64,000 nt of DNA from Pyrus communis (GCF_963583255.1 NC_084812.1:23288959-23352958), one strand, 5' to 3'; positions 25,576-38,506 are shown, counted from the first letter of the stretch. Notes: generated by a model from the letters alone, not told the origin. Made by a program: numbers and translations.

Positions 25576-26536
25576 TTAATATCCATAATCAACATCATCT
25601 TCATCATCTGTCATTGTTGGAGTATAGTTAGAGGTAAACAACTGCCGCCGGGTCATAATTTCCTTCTTTTTTTTTCTATCAAAATAGGCCTTACTCATTG
25701 AAGTGTAATTCGAAGTGTTCATTTCCATATTCTTATTATCCATCTCTTCTTGTATTTGTTTGGCCCGTTCTTTATGCCTACTTTTCCTTTCTTCCACCTC
25801 AAGGGCATTTTGCTCCGCCATTAATCGCAATGAGGCCACCACTTCATGTTGAGCATCGTAATCATCATTTGTCTTGCCCTTTTCCTTCAACCTTCACCCC
25901 TTGTTTCGTCCCATAGCCCTAGGTATGGAACCTTCACCCGAAAACGGATTTTCTACCCTTGTTTGTTGAATGGTTAGAGATCCATCTTCATCCATATCTG
26001 CAGCTGAAGATGCAGTTTCGAACATCGGCGTAGGAGCTCTATGTGGTGGATCTTCAAATAACACCCACCCTTTACAAATTTCCCAACAACTGTGAAATTG
26101 AAAGGGTTTTGAGTTGCTCTCCATAGACAATTCTTCCACTTGGCGTACCTAGAAAAAAATTAAAGGAAATTAATTTATGAAATTAAATGTAATATAATTA
26201 ATTATTTAAAATAAATTGTGAAAATACTTACTTCGTCGTAGTAATTAGCGCTGCTTTCATGTCTACTTGCGGTTGCTAACAATGCTTGATGCCATTTGTT
26301 CAAACTTGGCTGAAGATGTTTCTTCCATCTTGAAGAATAACTCTCGTGGTTTCGAATATTCACTGGAGTGGTGCCTTCATAGAACTCTAAGTATTTTTTG
26401 GACACATGAGTCCAAATACCGTCATTTGTTTGATAATTCTATCTCACACTATCTTCCGACACCCATCTATAAGCTTTGCAAAGAGCTCATCTTCTTTTCG
26501 GGTCCAAACCTTATCTTTCACTGCATATGAGGTCAT
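25576..26536 (-). pseudogene. SANT/NAM-associated-type gene of a Harbinger element, broken
   Basis: Reading leftwards, a start at 26534-26536 begins a segment with VWTRKEDELF, typical of a SANT/Myb-like domain. It hits a stop and a frame change near 26435. The frame resumes as WTHVSKKYLEFYEG.. ending YYDE at a GTAAGT donor (about 26233). After an intron the second exon begins VRQVEELSME (about 26148, 'tttctag' acceptor) and runs through FHSCWEICKGW, with one in-frame TGA at 25894-25896. The rest is a Glu/Lys-rich helical tail ending DDVDYGY at 25576. Layout and wording match the NAM-associated C-terminal domain proteins often annotated 'glutathione S-transferase T3-like' in plants. It is non-functional. 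Confidence 0.65.
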
Positions 26537-26684
26537 TTTATTAAAAAAATTGAAGAATAGATTTTTGAAAGAGGAAAGAAAATATGAGAATTGAAATGGT
26601 GTATGAATGGTGAAAATTTTGTGAGGAATGGTGAATGAATGGTTTAGGTATTTATAGAAAAAAATTAGAATTTTTGAGAATTTT

Positions 26685-27408
26685 TGTCACATCCCGACCC
26701 GGGGCGGGATGCGACAATTGGTATTAGAGCCTAACCCTGGCCGCGTGTGTGCCGACGAGGACATCAGGCCCCTAAGGGGGGTGGATTGTAACATCCCACA
26801 TCGCCCAGGGGAGTGATCTTTATATGTATATTTCCATCTCTACCTAGAACGAGACCTTTTGGGAGCTCACTGGTTTCGGGTTCTATAGGAACTCCGAAGT
26901 TAAGCGAGAAGGGGGCTAAAGCAATCCCATGATGGGTGACCCATCGGGAAGTTCTCGTGTGAGTTCCCAAAAACAAAACCGTGAGGGCGTGGTTGGGGCC
27001 CAAAGCGGACAATATCGTGCTACGATGGAGTCGGGCCCGGGAAGTGATCCGCCCCGGGCCGAGATGTGACAATTAGTATCAGAGCCTAACCCTGGTCGTG
27101 GTGTGCCGACGAGGACGTCGGGCCCCTAAAGGGGGTGGATTGTGACATCCCACATCGCCCAGGGGAGTGATCCTTATATGTATATTCCCATCCCTACCTA
27201 GCACGAGACCTTTTGGGAGCTCACTGGCTTCGGGTTCTGTAGGAACTCCGAAGTTAAGCGAGAAGGGGGCTAGAGCAATCCCATGATGGGTGACCTACTG
27301 GGAAGTTGCTCGTGAGTTCCCAAAAAACAAAACCGTGAGGGAATGGTAAGCCCAAAGAGGACAATATTGTGCTACGGTGGTGGAGCGGGCCCGGGCCGGG
27401 ATGTGACA
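26685..27408 (+). mobile_element. Cassandra TRIM element, tandem multimer with truncated, partly inverted 5' end
   Basis: Order: a 30-bp residual LTR (26685-26716); internal domain (26717-26786, PBS 'tggtattagagcc'); LTR2 26787-27071 (285 bp); a second internal domain (27072-27140); LTR3 27141-27408 (268 bp, with a deletion near its 3' end). The perfect target duplication ATTTT is at 26680-26684 and 27409-27413. The residual 5' LTR reads TGTCACATCCCG..., the reverse complement of the LTR 3' end, joined to a forward LTR end. Confidence 0.88.
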
Positions 27409-27540
27409 ATTTTTTTTTAAAAAAAAAGGGCCAAAAAACCTAAAAAAAACTCTTAAATCCAACGGTAACCGGCACCAGCTAGTAACGGCTAGCTGACGTC
27501 AGCTAGCCGTTGGATTCAAATTTCTTTTTAAGCATTCTTA

Positions 27541-27609
27541 TATGTTATAACCGACAGGAATACATTTATATTAAATAAATAATATAAATGTATTCCTATC
27601 GGTTATAAC
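27541..27609. repeat. Long near-perfect hairpin inside the Harbinger-like element
   Basis: Left arm 27544-27572 ('ttataaccgacaggaataca...') pairs with right arm 27581-27609 over about 29 bp with one mismatch and an 8-nt AT loop. It could fold in RNA or extrude as a cruciform. Confidence 0.8.
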
Positions 27610-27689
27610 CGATATGATTAATGGTTTTTCTGGCCAGCCCCGGGCTGGTTGCAGCCAGCCCTCCAACCTTTTAGCCCCTTTATATTCCG

Positions 27690-28380
27690 TGGGGCCCTCT
27701 TAGATTCCACGAGCCAAACTTTTCCGAAATTGGATGCCAGTAATGCAATTTGTTGATGAGTAAAAATGGTCAATCAACTAAAGATCATCTTTAAAAGAGA
27801 TGTCAAAAAGTCCATGTTAACAATAACAGTAAAAAATACAACATTAGTTTTTCCTACCGAACCAATTCTTATATGACACAACGTGGATCAACAGCAAAGG
27901 TGGTTGCTGTAAAATTCGATAGCAACTTCAAATTCATTTTTAAATGATTAATAAATGTTTTTTTTATATCATATTATTATTGATTTTCGTTCTAAAAGTA
28001 TTTATTACAAGTATGAAAAATTAAATTATTATTTAATTTAGTGAAATTGCCTAAAACGACCAATTCTTTTAAGGGGGTTTTTGATATGGGTCCAAATTAA
28101 CTTAAAATTGGACTTATTTCAAAAGTTAAAAGTCACTAAAAATTGGACCTATTTCAAAAGATGGCCTATAAAATTGGACCTATCTCAAATTTTCCCTTTT
28201 TTTTTTTTTTAATCTTAGAATTGAAATAGGACAAACCGAATATACACATAGTATGCACTCTCATGTATCAAATTGCGCTCTCATATAAATGGGTTACTCA
28301 AAAATTCCGACCCTCGTTTCTTATTTTGTAGAGAGAATTTGTAGAGAGAAATAGAGAGGAGAAAGAGAGAAAGATGAAGA
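27690..28380. other. Intergenic, no gene seen
   Basis: AT-rich. A diverged direct repeat of 'aaaattggacctatttcaaa' occurs three times at about 28110-28185. The region just before 28380 is purine-rich ('agagagaaatagagagg'). Confidence 0.4.
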
Positions 28381-28394
28381 CAGGGAGTCGCTAG

Positions 28395-28560
28395 ACGGCT
28401 GGAGGCCTGTGGGAAGTGGTGATATTCTGCTTGGGGTGGGATGGGTTTGTGGGAAGTGGAGATATAATTTTAATGGGTGGTACTAGGTCTGTGGGAAGTG
28501 GTGATATTCTTCTTGGGGTGGGTGGTGCTCGCACTCGCCGCCTTCTTGAGGTACCGTGCC
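28395..28560. repeat. Short G-rich tandem repeat
   Basis: Three diverged copies of 'ctgtgggaagtggtgatattctNcttggggtgg' start at about 28408, 28450 and 28492. A (GGT)n run follows at 28560-28579. The antisense ORF across it has low-complexity Thr/Arg/Pro content and is not taken as a gene. Confidence 0.55.
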
Positions 28561-28699
28561 TGGTGGTGGTGGTGGTGGTGCTGCTATGAGGAGCTCCAAG
28601 GTGCAACAAGCAGCTGACGAGGATTTGAAGGACCAGCCATAGCCTTTCCAAGTCTAACATGGAAAATCCAACATACATCGATTCAATTCGATTCCTAGG

Positions 28700-30015
28700 A
28701 CATCAAACATACCCCGCAGCCATGGCGTCCCTATTTGCTTCCACCACTAGAACAATTTCTCTCTCTCTCTGTCTCTCTCTCGATTCTATTACTTTTCTTA
28801 GCGCATCCTATTGATGCAATGGATCATTTTCTGGAATTCGCGCGTCATGGATCAGAGCTTTCAATTTTATTTAATTTGAAAATTTTGTTTTTACTGTGAG
28901 AAATTAGGGTTCTTGATGCAATATTTAGAACGTGTATCGGTTTTGTTGTAGACATATATCGCGCAATAAATGGCGTTGGGAGATATGTGGGGACTAGTTT
29001 TGGAAATCCGTAAAGATTTGTAATTTGTCGTTTACAAATCTTTATACTGAACTTAGATTCTGAAAATCCCCTTAAAAATCTTCTCTTTCCAATGACATGC
29101 TCACCAATATGAGAACCTAGAGCTCACAATTATTGCTTCAAAACAAGAAAAATGACGTCATAACTTGTGAGTTTGTACATTTTATTTTAAAAAAATGATA
29201 TTGTCTATACTAAGCGAAGTTTTGTTTTTTCGGGGGGGGGGGGGGGTTAGGCTTAACCTTTACATTTTATATGTGGGTATTTTTGTCATTCCGCTTTTGT
29301 GCATGTTGTGTGCATGACGGTTTGTCTTATTTCAGTCTTAAGATTAAGAAAATGAGTCATTCTTGACAATTTCCCTTTAATTTAACATATAAGATGAATG
29401 ATAAAACTTTAAAAGATTAAAGTGTCATATAAGCTTTTAAATTTAAATTTTATGTTTAAAATTTGACATCTCGTTTAAAAATACTATTAGAATATAATAA
29501 GTCAAATTCAAACATTTCATGTGAAACAAAATACATATTAGCCATAATATTGTATTAATTTGAATCTTAACAGCTTAAAATATTTTACCAAAAAAAAAAA
29601 AAATACAGCTTAAAATATTTCACCTTCAAACAGAATCAAAACATAATCAAAATACGATTTAATTACAAAGACAAAATTTAGAAACTAAATTTTGAAAACT
29701 ACATATAAGTTGATGATTGGTTTATTATTAAGTGTTGATAAACAAACTCATTTATATTGGTAACACATAATTTAGTTTACAATTTTAATGTGTAAATTGA
29801 ATGGCGCTAGCATTATTATAACCTATTTTTTGTCACCTCTGCCGTCTTTCTTACTCTCACCATCCACCTTGATACCATAAACACACACGAGTCATGACAA
29901 ACACACTCTCTGTCCGATCTACACACAGGCCCTCTCTCTCCCTTTCTTTCTGCAATGGAAATTAACTGATTACTTCCCCCAAATTGAAACCCTAATTCTC
30001 AACCCCCAATCATCA
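28700..30015 (+). promoter_or_regulatory. Upstream region and leader of AP4E
   Basis: It holds a CT microsatellite (28759-28780), a 15-17 bp G-run at about 29231-29246, and AT-rich DNA. The leader before the ATG at 30016 is CT-rich ('ctctctctccctttctttctg', about 29932-29953). The transcription start was not determined. Confidence 0.4.
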
Positions 30016-33000
30016 ATGGAGCAGCTCAAGACCATCGGCCGGGAGCTAGCTATGGGCTCCCAGGGCGGCTTCGGCCAATCCAAGGAGTTCCTCGACCTCG
30101 TCAAGTCCATCGGCGAAGCTCGATCCAAGGCGGAGGAGGAGCGCATAGTTCTCCTCGAGATCGAAACCCTTAAACGACGTCTCTCCGAGCCCGAAATCCC
30201 CAAGCGCAAGATGAAGGAGTACATCATCCGCCTCGTCTACGTCGAAATGCTCGGTCACGACGGTTCCTTCGCCTACATTCACGCCGTTAAGATGACTCAC
30301 GACGATAACCTCCTCCTCAAGCGCACTGGTTACCTCGCCGTTTCCCTCTTCCTCAGTGACGATCACGATTTGATCATCTTGATCGTCAACACCATCCAGA
30401 AGGATCTCAGGTCTGACAATTACCTCGTCGTTTGCGCCGCCCTCAATGCCGTTTGCAAGCTCATCAACGACGAGACTGTGCCTGCCGTTTTGCCCCAGGT
30501 CGTCGACCTCCTCGCCCATCCCAAGGAGGCTGTCAGGAAGAAGGCCATCATGGCGCTTCACCGGTTTTATCAGAAATCGCCCTCCTCTGTTTCGCATCTA
30601 GTGTCGAATTTTCGGAAGCGGCTTTGCGATAACGATCCGGGCGTCATGGGTGCCACGCTCTGGCCGCTGTTTGATCTCATTACCATCGATGTGAATTCTT
30701 ATAAGGATTTGGTGGTCAGCTTTGTCAGCATTCTCAAGCAGGTCGCCGAGCGCAGGTTGCCCAAGGCCTACGATTACCATCAGCTTCCGGCACCCTTTAT
30801 TCAGGTTTTACTTACTATGATTGGAGCTGAGCTACTTTGTGTGTGAATTTATCTTTTTTGGCATAACAAAGTAATTGAAATAATAGCTCTTCTAAGTCTA
30901 AAGCGATGTAATTTAGTGATTGAATTTGACAATGCAGATTAGGTTGTTGAAGATTTTGGCATTGTTGGGGAGTGGTGATAAGCAATCAAGTGAGAGCATG
31001 TATATGGTAGTCGGCGATATATTTCGGAAGAGCGAATCCACAAGTAATATTGGAAATGCTGTTCTTTACGAGTGCATTTGTTGCGTTTCTTCCATATATC
31101 CTAATCCTAAGTTGTTAGAACAGGCTGCTCAAGTCATCTCAAGATTTTTGAAGGTTTGAACTTTTTGATCTTTTTTTTATTTTAGTGTAATTTTGTGCAA
31201 ATTATGGTCTACATCTAGACGTTTAAGAGGGTTAAACACCAATTCATGTTAGTTATTTCGTGGACAGAGTGACAGTCACAATTTGAAATATATGGGCATT
31301 GATGCCCTTGGTCGACTGATAAAGATTAGTCCAGAGATTGCCGAGCAACACCAACTAGCCGTCATCGATTGCTTAGAGGTGCGAGATTCTCATTTAGTTT
31401 TAGGTATTCTGTTTTAGAGTTGTGCTTGTAACTTTTTAAGTTAAGTGAAGTTTGATGTGCATGATGCAGGACCCAGATGATACTCTGAAGCGAAAAACGT
31501 TTGAATTATTGTACAAGATGACCAAGTCCTCCAATGTGGAAGTAATTGTGGATCGTATGATTGATTACATGATTAGCATTAATGACAACCATTACAAAAC
31601 ATACATAGCTTCTAGATGTGTGGAGCTTGCAGAGCAATTTGCACCAAGTAATCAATGGTTTATCCAGGTAAGTGTAATACGTGCTGTAATTAAATTCTAG
31701 TTCTGTTAGGGAGCAATTTTGTTAATGCTTATTGAACATCCAATGTCATTGTCTGATATGTTTTCACTGCAGACCATGAATAAAGTCTTCGAACATGCCG
31801 GGGATCTAGTGAATGTTAAGGTGGCACATAACTTGATGAAGTTGATTGCCGAGGGATTTGGAGAGGATGATGATACTGCCGATAGTCAGTTGAGATCATC
31901 TGCGGTATGTAACTTTGATTTTGCACTTAGGTTTATAACTGTTTCATTCAATATTAATGAAAATACGCCCTCCTATAGGTTTATTTGATTTCAAAGGTTC
32001 CCATTAAACTCTAAAGGATAATTTGTCCCTTTAATTGTAGATTCCTCGAATAGTCCCATAAATTACTTAGACCATCTAAAATTGATGGGAAAGCTTGGAC
32101 ACATCATTTTAGAAGGATGCGTTGTTACTTCAAAAAATTTGATACATTAACCTACAAGGGCCATGTGTTCTAATTTGTATGAAATTATGTAACTTACCGT
32201 CAAGCTTCCGTCTCTTTTTACTCTCATTTCTCCATTATTTTTTAATCTTCATCTGTCTCCACCACACTACCACCACCTCCTTGTCTACCACTGAACTGAT
32301 AAGGGGAAATAATGATAAATTAGTGTATACCAACACCAAATTATGTATAGGGGCAATGTGGAACACAACCTGCAATTCAGGGGCATTAACAAACTTTCTC
32401 GTATAATGTATATTGTAGCCAACAATAGGCAACCTGATTTTTGTTGCCAAAGAGTTTGTTCTTAGAACTATGTTGTAGTTATGAGGTAGAGCGATGGTGG
32501 GTTGTTTTGCAAAACCACCACTGGACCTATGTATTTTTTATTCTAACCTTTTTCACCTGTCCGATGCATATCTCCTGTTCTTTTGAGGCCACAGAGGTAG
32601 ATATTTCTTCGCGATTTAGTTTACCTCATTGGGAAAGAAGCATTACTTGTTACTGCCTTGCTCATTGATTGGGATGAAAATTTTTGGGGTTGATAAATCA
32701 CTAAGTTTTCATTTGTTTGCCATTAGTTCAACAGTCCCCATTAAACTCAGCAGAGAAGATATTTTGCTGCAGTCACCTTTTTTCTTCACCTTATCTAGCT
32801 TTAAAAACATTTGAAAATTATATCAAAGTAGCATGTTTACGATATTTATGCATTGCTTGCTTCTGCACTCTGTCATCCATCAGTTCCTTTATTTTTCACT
32901 TATTGTGTATGGTAAAGAAAAAAATTTCTTTGTGTGCAGGTGGAGTCATATTTACGCATAATTGGTGAGCCAAAGCTTCCATCTGTATTTCTTCAGGTAC

Positions 33001-36000
33001 ATTATCTCCTCTTTACTTTTTTTCTTCTTTTATGTTAATTTTTTAGAAAGAATTTTCCTGTCGATGTCTTAATTTTAGTTGATCTCAGGTTATCTGTTGG
33101 GTTTTGGGGGAATATGGAACTGCTGATGGAAAATATTCTGCTTCCTATATCACTGGGAAGTTATGTGATGTTGCAGAGGCATATTCAAATGACGAATCTG
33201 TCAAGGTATTCTTCGAAGTCAGATTTTCGTAACTAGAGTTTGCATCATCTGAATTTGTATTTTAGTTTGAATGGAAGGGATTTCCATGCTTTTTAAATTT
33301 GGATATTAAGTCATGGTACCAAATATTTAAGATGCATATTAGACTATGACTTCCATTTCATTTCCTTTTCCAAAAAATATGTATTTTTAAATTGTTCAGA
33401 ATAAGTTATACATGGCAGCAAGCTGTTAACATCTACGAAACTGAATGATTTCGTAATTCAATAACTATTCCCTTGTGAACATTAATTTGCTTTGAGTTTT
33501 AGTTAGTTTTCTATGATGGATCTGTGAGCCATCTTCTGCTTATGATTTTGAATTTTATTTTTCTGCTGCCTTTTGGTAATACTTTTCAATTCCTAATTGC
33601 TCAATGACTGCATATTTTGAGTTTTGGTTTCCATTTGGTAACCGGATGGTGATTCTATAGCTTTTCACTTGGCTGGGGAAGCAAAATGCTCAGTGAGATG
33701 AATTAGTTATTGATTTTAAACTTGGACATACTATTGGCGCTTTAAAGTGGCATATAGGATATGCTGGCTTCCTTTATAAAAAGCCATTGAACCTCAACTT
33801 TGTACAGTCTTTCATGTTAATTTTGTATGTTTAGCATGTGCATGAAGTACAAACATGTGCTTATGTTCTTGTGTCTTCCCTCAGTGGCTTAGGCATTTTG
33901 ATTCTATGATTATAAATATCATACCAGAGCTCATCAGACAAGTATTAGATGCGGACTCTCAATGCGATTTTGTTTTCTCTCAAATTAAAATATTTATTTA
34001 AGAAAAAGCCATCAAAAGTACAATTGTGGACAAGAAATCCACTCGCAAATTACATCAGCTAGAATTATAATCCTCTATTTAGATTTTCACGGGCTGAATG
34101 GTGTTTCTGTTTTTCTCTTATCCTTTTTTTGAAGTTTTAACAAAAATTAAATGCAAAAATATTCTATCTTGTATGTTATCTGGTTGAACTTTAATTCTTT
34201 CAATTCATAGAAAATGCACCATCCTTGTTGTGTTTATTTTATATCTATGCTTATTTCTTATTTGTTGAAACTGAAGTGAGCATGTTCTTCTTTTACAGGC
34301 TTATGCTGTTACAGCAATCATGAAAATATATGCATTTGAAATATCCGCTCAGAGAAAAGTCGAGATCCTACCCGAGGTGCATTTAATGAACTCTTTAATC
34401 CTAACTTCACTTTTACAACAATATCAATTTCCATGCTTATAGTGTCTGCTTAGATTTAAACATCTTCTCATATGGATCTTCATTTGGTAGCATGCTGTGG
34501 AATTAAGGATGCATGTAGTCATACCTTTCCTAACCTTTTAACAATTGAATGCCTATCTGAAAGAAACTGAATCAGTGTTGGATTTTCTTTTCTAATCAAT
34601 GTTTTTTTTCTAAATTTATTTAAATTTTCTTGTTTAAGTATGGTGTACTCCTTCTGTTTTTAAGAAACTATAATTTGATGGCTGGACTTGGAAAAGTTCG
34701 AAGATAAATCTAGGAGAGATGTTTTAGAGTTGTGGTGATATGAATAGTTGTACATTGAAATTCTATGGACAGAACTTATAAGATCACATTCATCTATCAT
34801 TGGTTAGCTGTAGTGTTGTCATGTTCATTTTGTTTTGGCTCTTCATGGAGGTACTTTTCGATTGATAAAAATCTTTATTCCCTTGCAGTGTCAGTCTTTG
34901 GTGGAAGAATTATCAGCTTCTCACTCAACAGATCTACAACAGCGTGCATATGAATTGCAAGCTGTCATTAGCTTAGATGCTCCTGCTGTTGAGATTATAA
35001 TGCCGCTAGACGCAAGTTGTGAAGACATTGAGGTCATATTATCTACTTGTGCTATGCTTTTATGTCTTATCAAGTATTCAGAATTACAGCAGTCTTACAT
35101 TAAGATTGTTGAGCCTTTTACTGTCTTATGCCAAATGATTTTTTCCATGTGTAGAGTCCAATTCTGATAGACATATTTTCTTTTATTTTGCAATGTCCAT
35201 TAACATACCCTAAAAATAGGATTCCATTGATAGTGTCTAATAAGACAACTCAAAGACATTGTATAACTTTCATTATTTTCAGGTTTGTTGTACTAAATTA
35301 TTTGTTTGGTAAGAATTTTTTGAGATCTAAGATTTAACCCTTAATTATTGTAATGTTAGTATATGAAAAGTGAACTGATGTATTTGTCTCATAAAAATGT
35401 ATTTCTCAGAGCTTATTGTAATGCGACATAATTCACTTTTCCAATTCACATCTCTCATGTTTAAAAATCTTGATGAAACGTAGTTCACTTTTTCACATCG
35501 TGACGATGTATGTGGTAGTGTTTCATGGATGCATTCTCAAAAATCATGATGCAAAATTATTCATGTTAGACAAGAATATATAGATTCTGAAGAATGTAAC
35601 GCACAGTACAAAAACTAGGAAAAACGAAAATGGATCCAAATGAGACTGCTTGCTTGCTTGCTATTCAAATATGCCCCATATGTCTTTTATACATCGAGCA
35701 ATCAGCTCCCCCTTCTTTACCATTTTCATTTTTGTATATTTTCATGTATATGTATGGAATGGATCAATATAAAGACAGTCATCTTCAGGTCCCAGTTGCG
35801 ATGATCTCCATTAATATTATTAAACTGTACATTGGAAAACATTTTGGAAAAGATCTTGGTGTAAATGAAGAAAACTTTACAATCGGTTTGTGATTAGAAT
35901 TTCTTACCTTACCAACATGGGTGAAACTTGGTTGGTACTACCTGGATGCTGAGCAAGTGTTTCAACTTAGTCTTGGAGTTAGTTTCCTGGCTTCTGTCCT

Positions 36001-37287
36001 TCCTAGTCCTTGCATCTTATTTCTTCCCTTTAGTTGTGGGTGTTTTTTTAAAAGGTTTTGCATATTTCTCCATTATTCTGGAAAACCTTTGATTTGGGAT
36101 TCTGCTCTGCATATACACCGTCTCCTGTAGAGGTTATTTATTTATCTAAAATAAAGATTACATTTATAATTATATATGTACTAATATCTTGCTAATATTT
36201 TCACACTCTTTTGCAGATTGATAAAAACCTTTCATTCCTCAATGGCTATGTCCAAGAAGCACTAGAAAAAGGCGCTCAGCCCTATATTCCCGAGAATGAG
36301 CGCTCTGGAGTGTTAGATGTCAGCAACTTCGGAAACCAAGATCACCATGAAGCTTTAACCCATAGTCTTAGGTTTGAGGCGTATGATCTTCCAAAGCCAG
36401 TAGTGTCATCAAGAGTTCCCCCAGCTGCAGTTGCTTCCTCAACTGAGCTTGTTCCAGTGCCAGAACCATCTTATGCGAGGGAGATCCGCCAACCTGCATC
36501 ATCGCCATCTGTCTCAGATGCAGGATCGTCGGAACTTAAGCTACGACTTGATGGTGTACAAAAAAAATGGGGCAGACCAACATACTCCTCTTCTGCATCA
36601 CCGAGCTCGAACTCTTCAAGTTCTACTTCCCACAACACAACGAATGGGGTCACACAAGTAGATAGCGTGGGCACTTCAAATTCAAAAGCACGTGACACTT
36701 ATGATTCAAAGCGGCCACAGGTTGAGATTTCTCAAGAAAAGCAGAAGCTTGCCTCTTCTCTGTTTGGAGGCTCATCAAAAACCGAGAAGAGGCCATCTTC
36801 TACCAACCATAAGGCGTCTAAGGTGGGTAGCCATGCTTCAGAGAAGTCCCAGGCGCCAAAGGCTGCAGTTGTACACACTGAAATTATTCATGAACCTGCT
36901 CCAGACTTGCTCGACTTGGGTGACTCAACTAGTTCTGCTCCGTCTGTAGATCCTTTTAAGCAGTTAGAAGGGCTTCTTGATCAAACTGACGTCGCGTCAA
37001 ATGTGAATCATGGTACAGCAAAGACACCTGATTTTATGGGATTATATGCGGATACATCTGTCAGTGGGCTCAGTAGCAGTGTTGGGGATCTTTTGCCGAC
37101 CAACAGGGATGAGTTTAATCTTACATCTGAGTTATCAAGTGCTACAAGGACTGCTCAAGGTGGGGTAACACAGATTAATAAGGGTCCTAACCCTAAAGAT
37201 GCCTTGGAAAAGGATTCACGTGTAAGGCAGATGGGTGTGACACCAACAAGGCCGAATCCCAACTTGTTTCGAGATCTGCTTGGCTAA
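30016..37287 (+). CDS. AP4E: AP-4 complex subunit epsilon
   Basis: Ten exons: 30016-30804, 30938-31153, 31268-31378, 31470-31667, 31773-31904, 32940-32996, 33089-33205, 34299-34376, 34889-35032 and 36217-37287. They total 2913 nt and 970 aa, every junction GT-AG and in phase 0. The N-terminal two thirds is an alpha-solenoid adaptin domain. It opens MEQLKTIGRELA and carries the conserved KRKMKEYIIRLVYVEMLGHD and DNYLVVCAALNAVCKL helices. Exon 10 holds a Ser/Pro-rich hinge with a clathrin-box-like LLDLGD (about residues 845-850) and ends NPNLFRDLLG. AP-4 is the heterotetrameric coat that sorts cargo at the trans-Golgi network; in Arabidopsis it is needed for vacuolar storage-protein sorting. 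The family member At1g31730 is of similar length (about 940 aa). The gene looks intact and exon 1 is notably GC-rich. Confidence 0.95.
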
Positions 37288-37904
37288 ACTGTTCAAACAA
37301 CGGAACTTTGGTCATGATGGTTCGTAAATATTTTCTGTGGTCTTTCGGAGCGGCTGGCTGTATGGTAGGAAATGCTACTCATTCATGAGTTTCAAGGCCA
37401 GATGCAGAATTGTAGAGACACCCGTATGGAGTGAAAACAAAAAAACCAGGTATAGGCATCATGTATTTCTTTGGATATTGTTTTGAGCCAAATCAACATG
37501 GAGCGTTTTGCGGCAGTGTGGAGGGGTTGTGGCGGGTTTTTCAAGCACTCGTAGGAATCCGGTTGTGTCGTGCATGTGTATTAAGTGAGTTTTTATTCGT
37601 GTTTAGGGACGTTTGTTCCCTCTTTTAGCAAGGTTTACTTAAAGTTGTAGACTCTAGTAGTTGCCCTTTTGACATTATTGAGCCCCTTTGTATTTTTTGG
37701 CGGATGGAATTGAACATTCAAACATCTAATAGCACCCGGTCATATGCAATGACAGTGAGTAATAATGCTCCTTGGAGAATTCAGAAACTATACATCCGCA
37801 CTCCTTTTTACACCTCTAATCCAAACTCAATCGCATCTTAACTTTCCTACAGAATTGCGACTAATGTGCGTACGTAATACATTTTAGAGGAAATTTTATT
37901 TTAA
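37288..37904 (+). other. 3' region of AP4E
   Basis: The likely 3' UTR runs to roughly 37.7 kb. No further gene is seen. An exact poly(A) site was not determined. Confidence 0.4.
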
Positions 37905-38055
37905 GTACAATGATATATTTTACACTAAGAGGATGAAGAAGTTCGGTTAAGCCACACAATAGGTAACTAATTTGATATCGAATTCATCATTTACGAGATT
38001 CGAATATAAGACATTTCACTTACACGTGAAGAGGAATATCACCAGATCATATTAT
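37905..38055 (-). mobile_element. tRNA-derived SINE
   Basis: Read on the minus strand: 'gatctggtgatattcctctt' (A-box-like), then 'gtaagtgaaatgtcttatattcgaatctc' (B-box-like, TTCGAATC). The body follows: 'attgtgtggcttaaccgaac' and 'cctcttagtgtaaaatat'. This layout matches abundant Rosaceae SINEs. The promoter boxes are partly decayed. Confidence 0.65.
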
Positions 38056-38470
38056 TGAATAGTCCTTCAGTAATCATACTTGTTTCCTTAACACCAATGA
38101 TTTTATCAGGGCCAGACTTGAGATTTTTGAGGCCCTAAATAAACCATTGTTAGGAGGCCCTTTAATTCATAGATCTTTTAATGCATGCATAACAATCATA
38201 TAATTTGTCTTTTTTTGATAATTAATTCTTAAATATATTATCATATCATCATTTATGAATATCTATACTGAAACAAAAAAATAACACACTAAACAATATA
38301 TCTACAACAATATAATATAAATTCAAGTTTACCTAATTAAAAAGGATTAAACTCATAGTTTCTATATGCTGACCTTGAATTGCAATCTTCTAAACCTAAT
38401 TATATATTTTGATTCGCTCCTTCACTTGTATAGAGAGACTTAGAATTTGAAAAAAAAGAGATAGAGAGGA

Positions 38471-38502
<32 letters not shown>
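38471..38502. repeat. GA microsatellite
   Basis: An uninterrupted AG dinucleotide run of about 30 bp in a purine-rich stretch. Confidence 0.9.

Positions 38503-38506
<4 letters not shown>

Larger units (their letters stand above)
25219..27681 (-). mobile_element. PIF/Harbinger-like element, decayed, with nested Cassandra
   Basis: The left terminus is 'ggccatctccaatcgagggc' (25222) and the right terminus, in reverse, is 'ggttggagggctggc' (about 27676-27662). These resemble the Harbinger MITE ends common in apple-tribe genomes. Further 'catctccaaccgag' copies at 25322 and 'tatccaaccaagggcc' at 25382 suggest nested or duplicated ends. It carries the pseudogene at 25576-26536 and is split by the Cassandra at 26685-27408. 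No DDE transposase is seen. Confidence 0.6.

Noticed and set aside
28391..28678. 95-codon minus-strand ORF with Thr and Arg runs
   Set aside because: It reads through a tandem repeat and a GGT run. No conserved features.
30046..30597. 183-codon minus-strand ORF
   Set aside because: Antisense shadow of the GC-rich AP4E exon 1. Acidic low-complexity translation.
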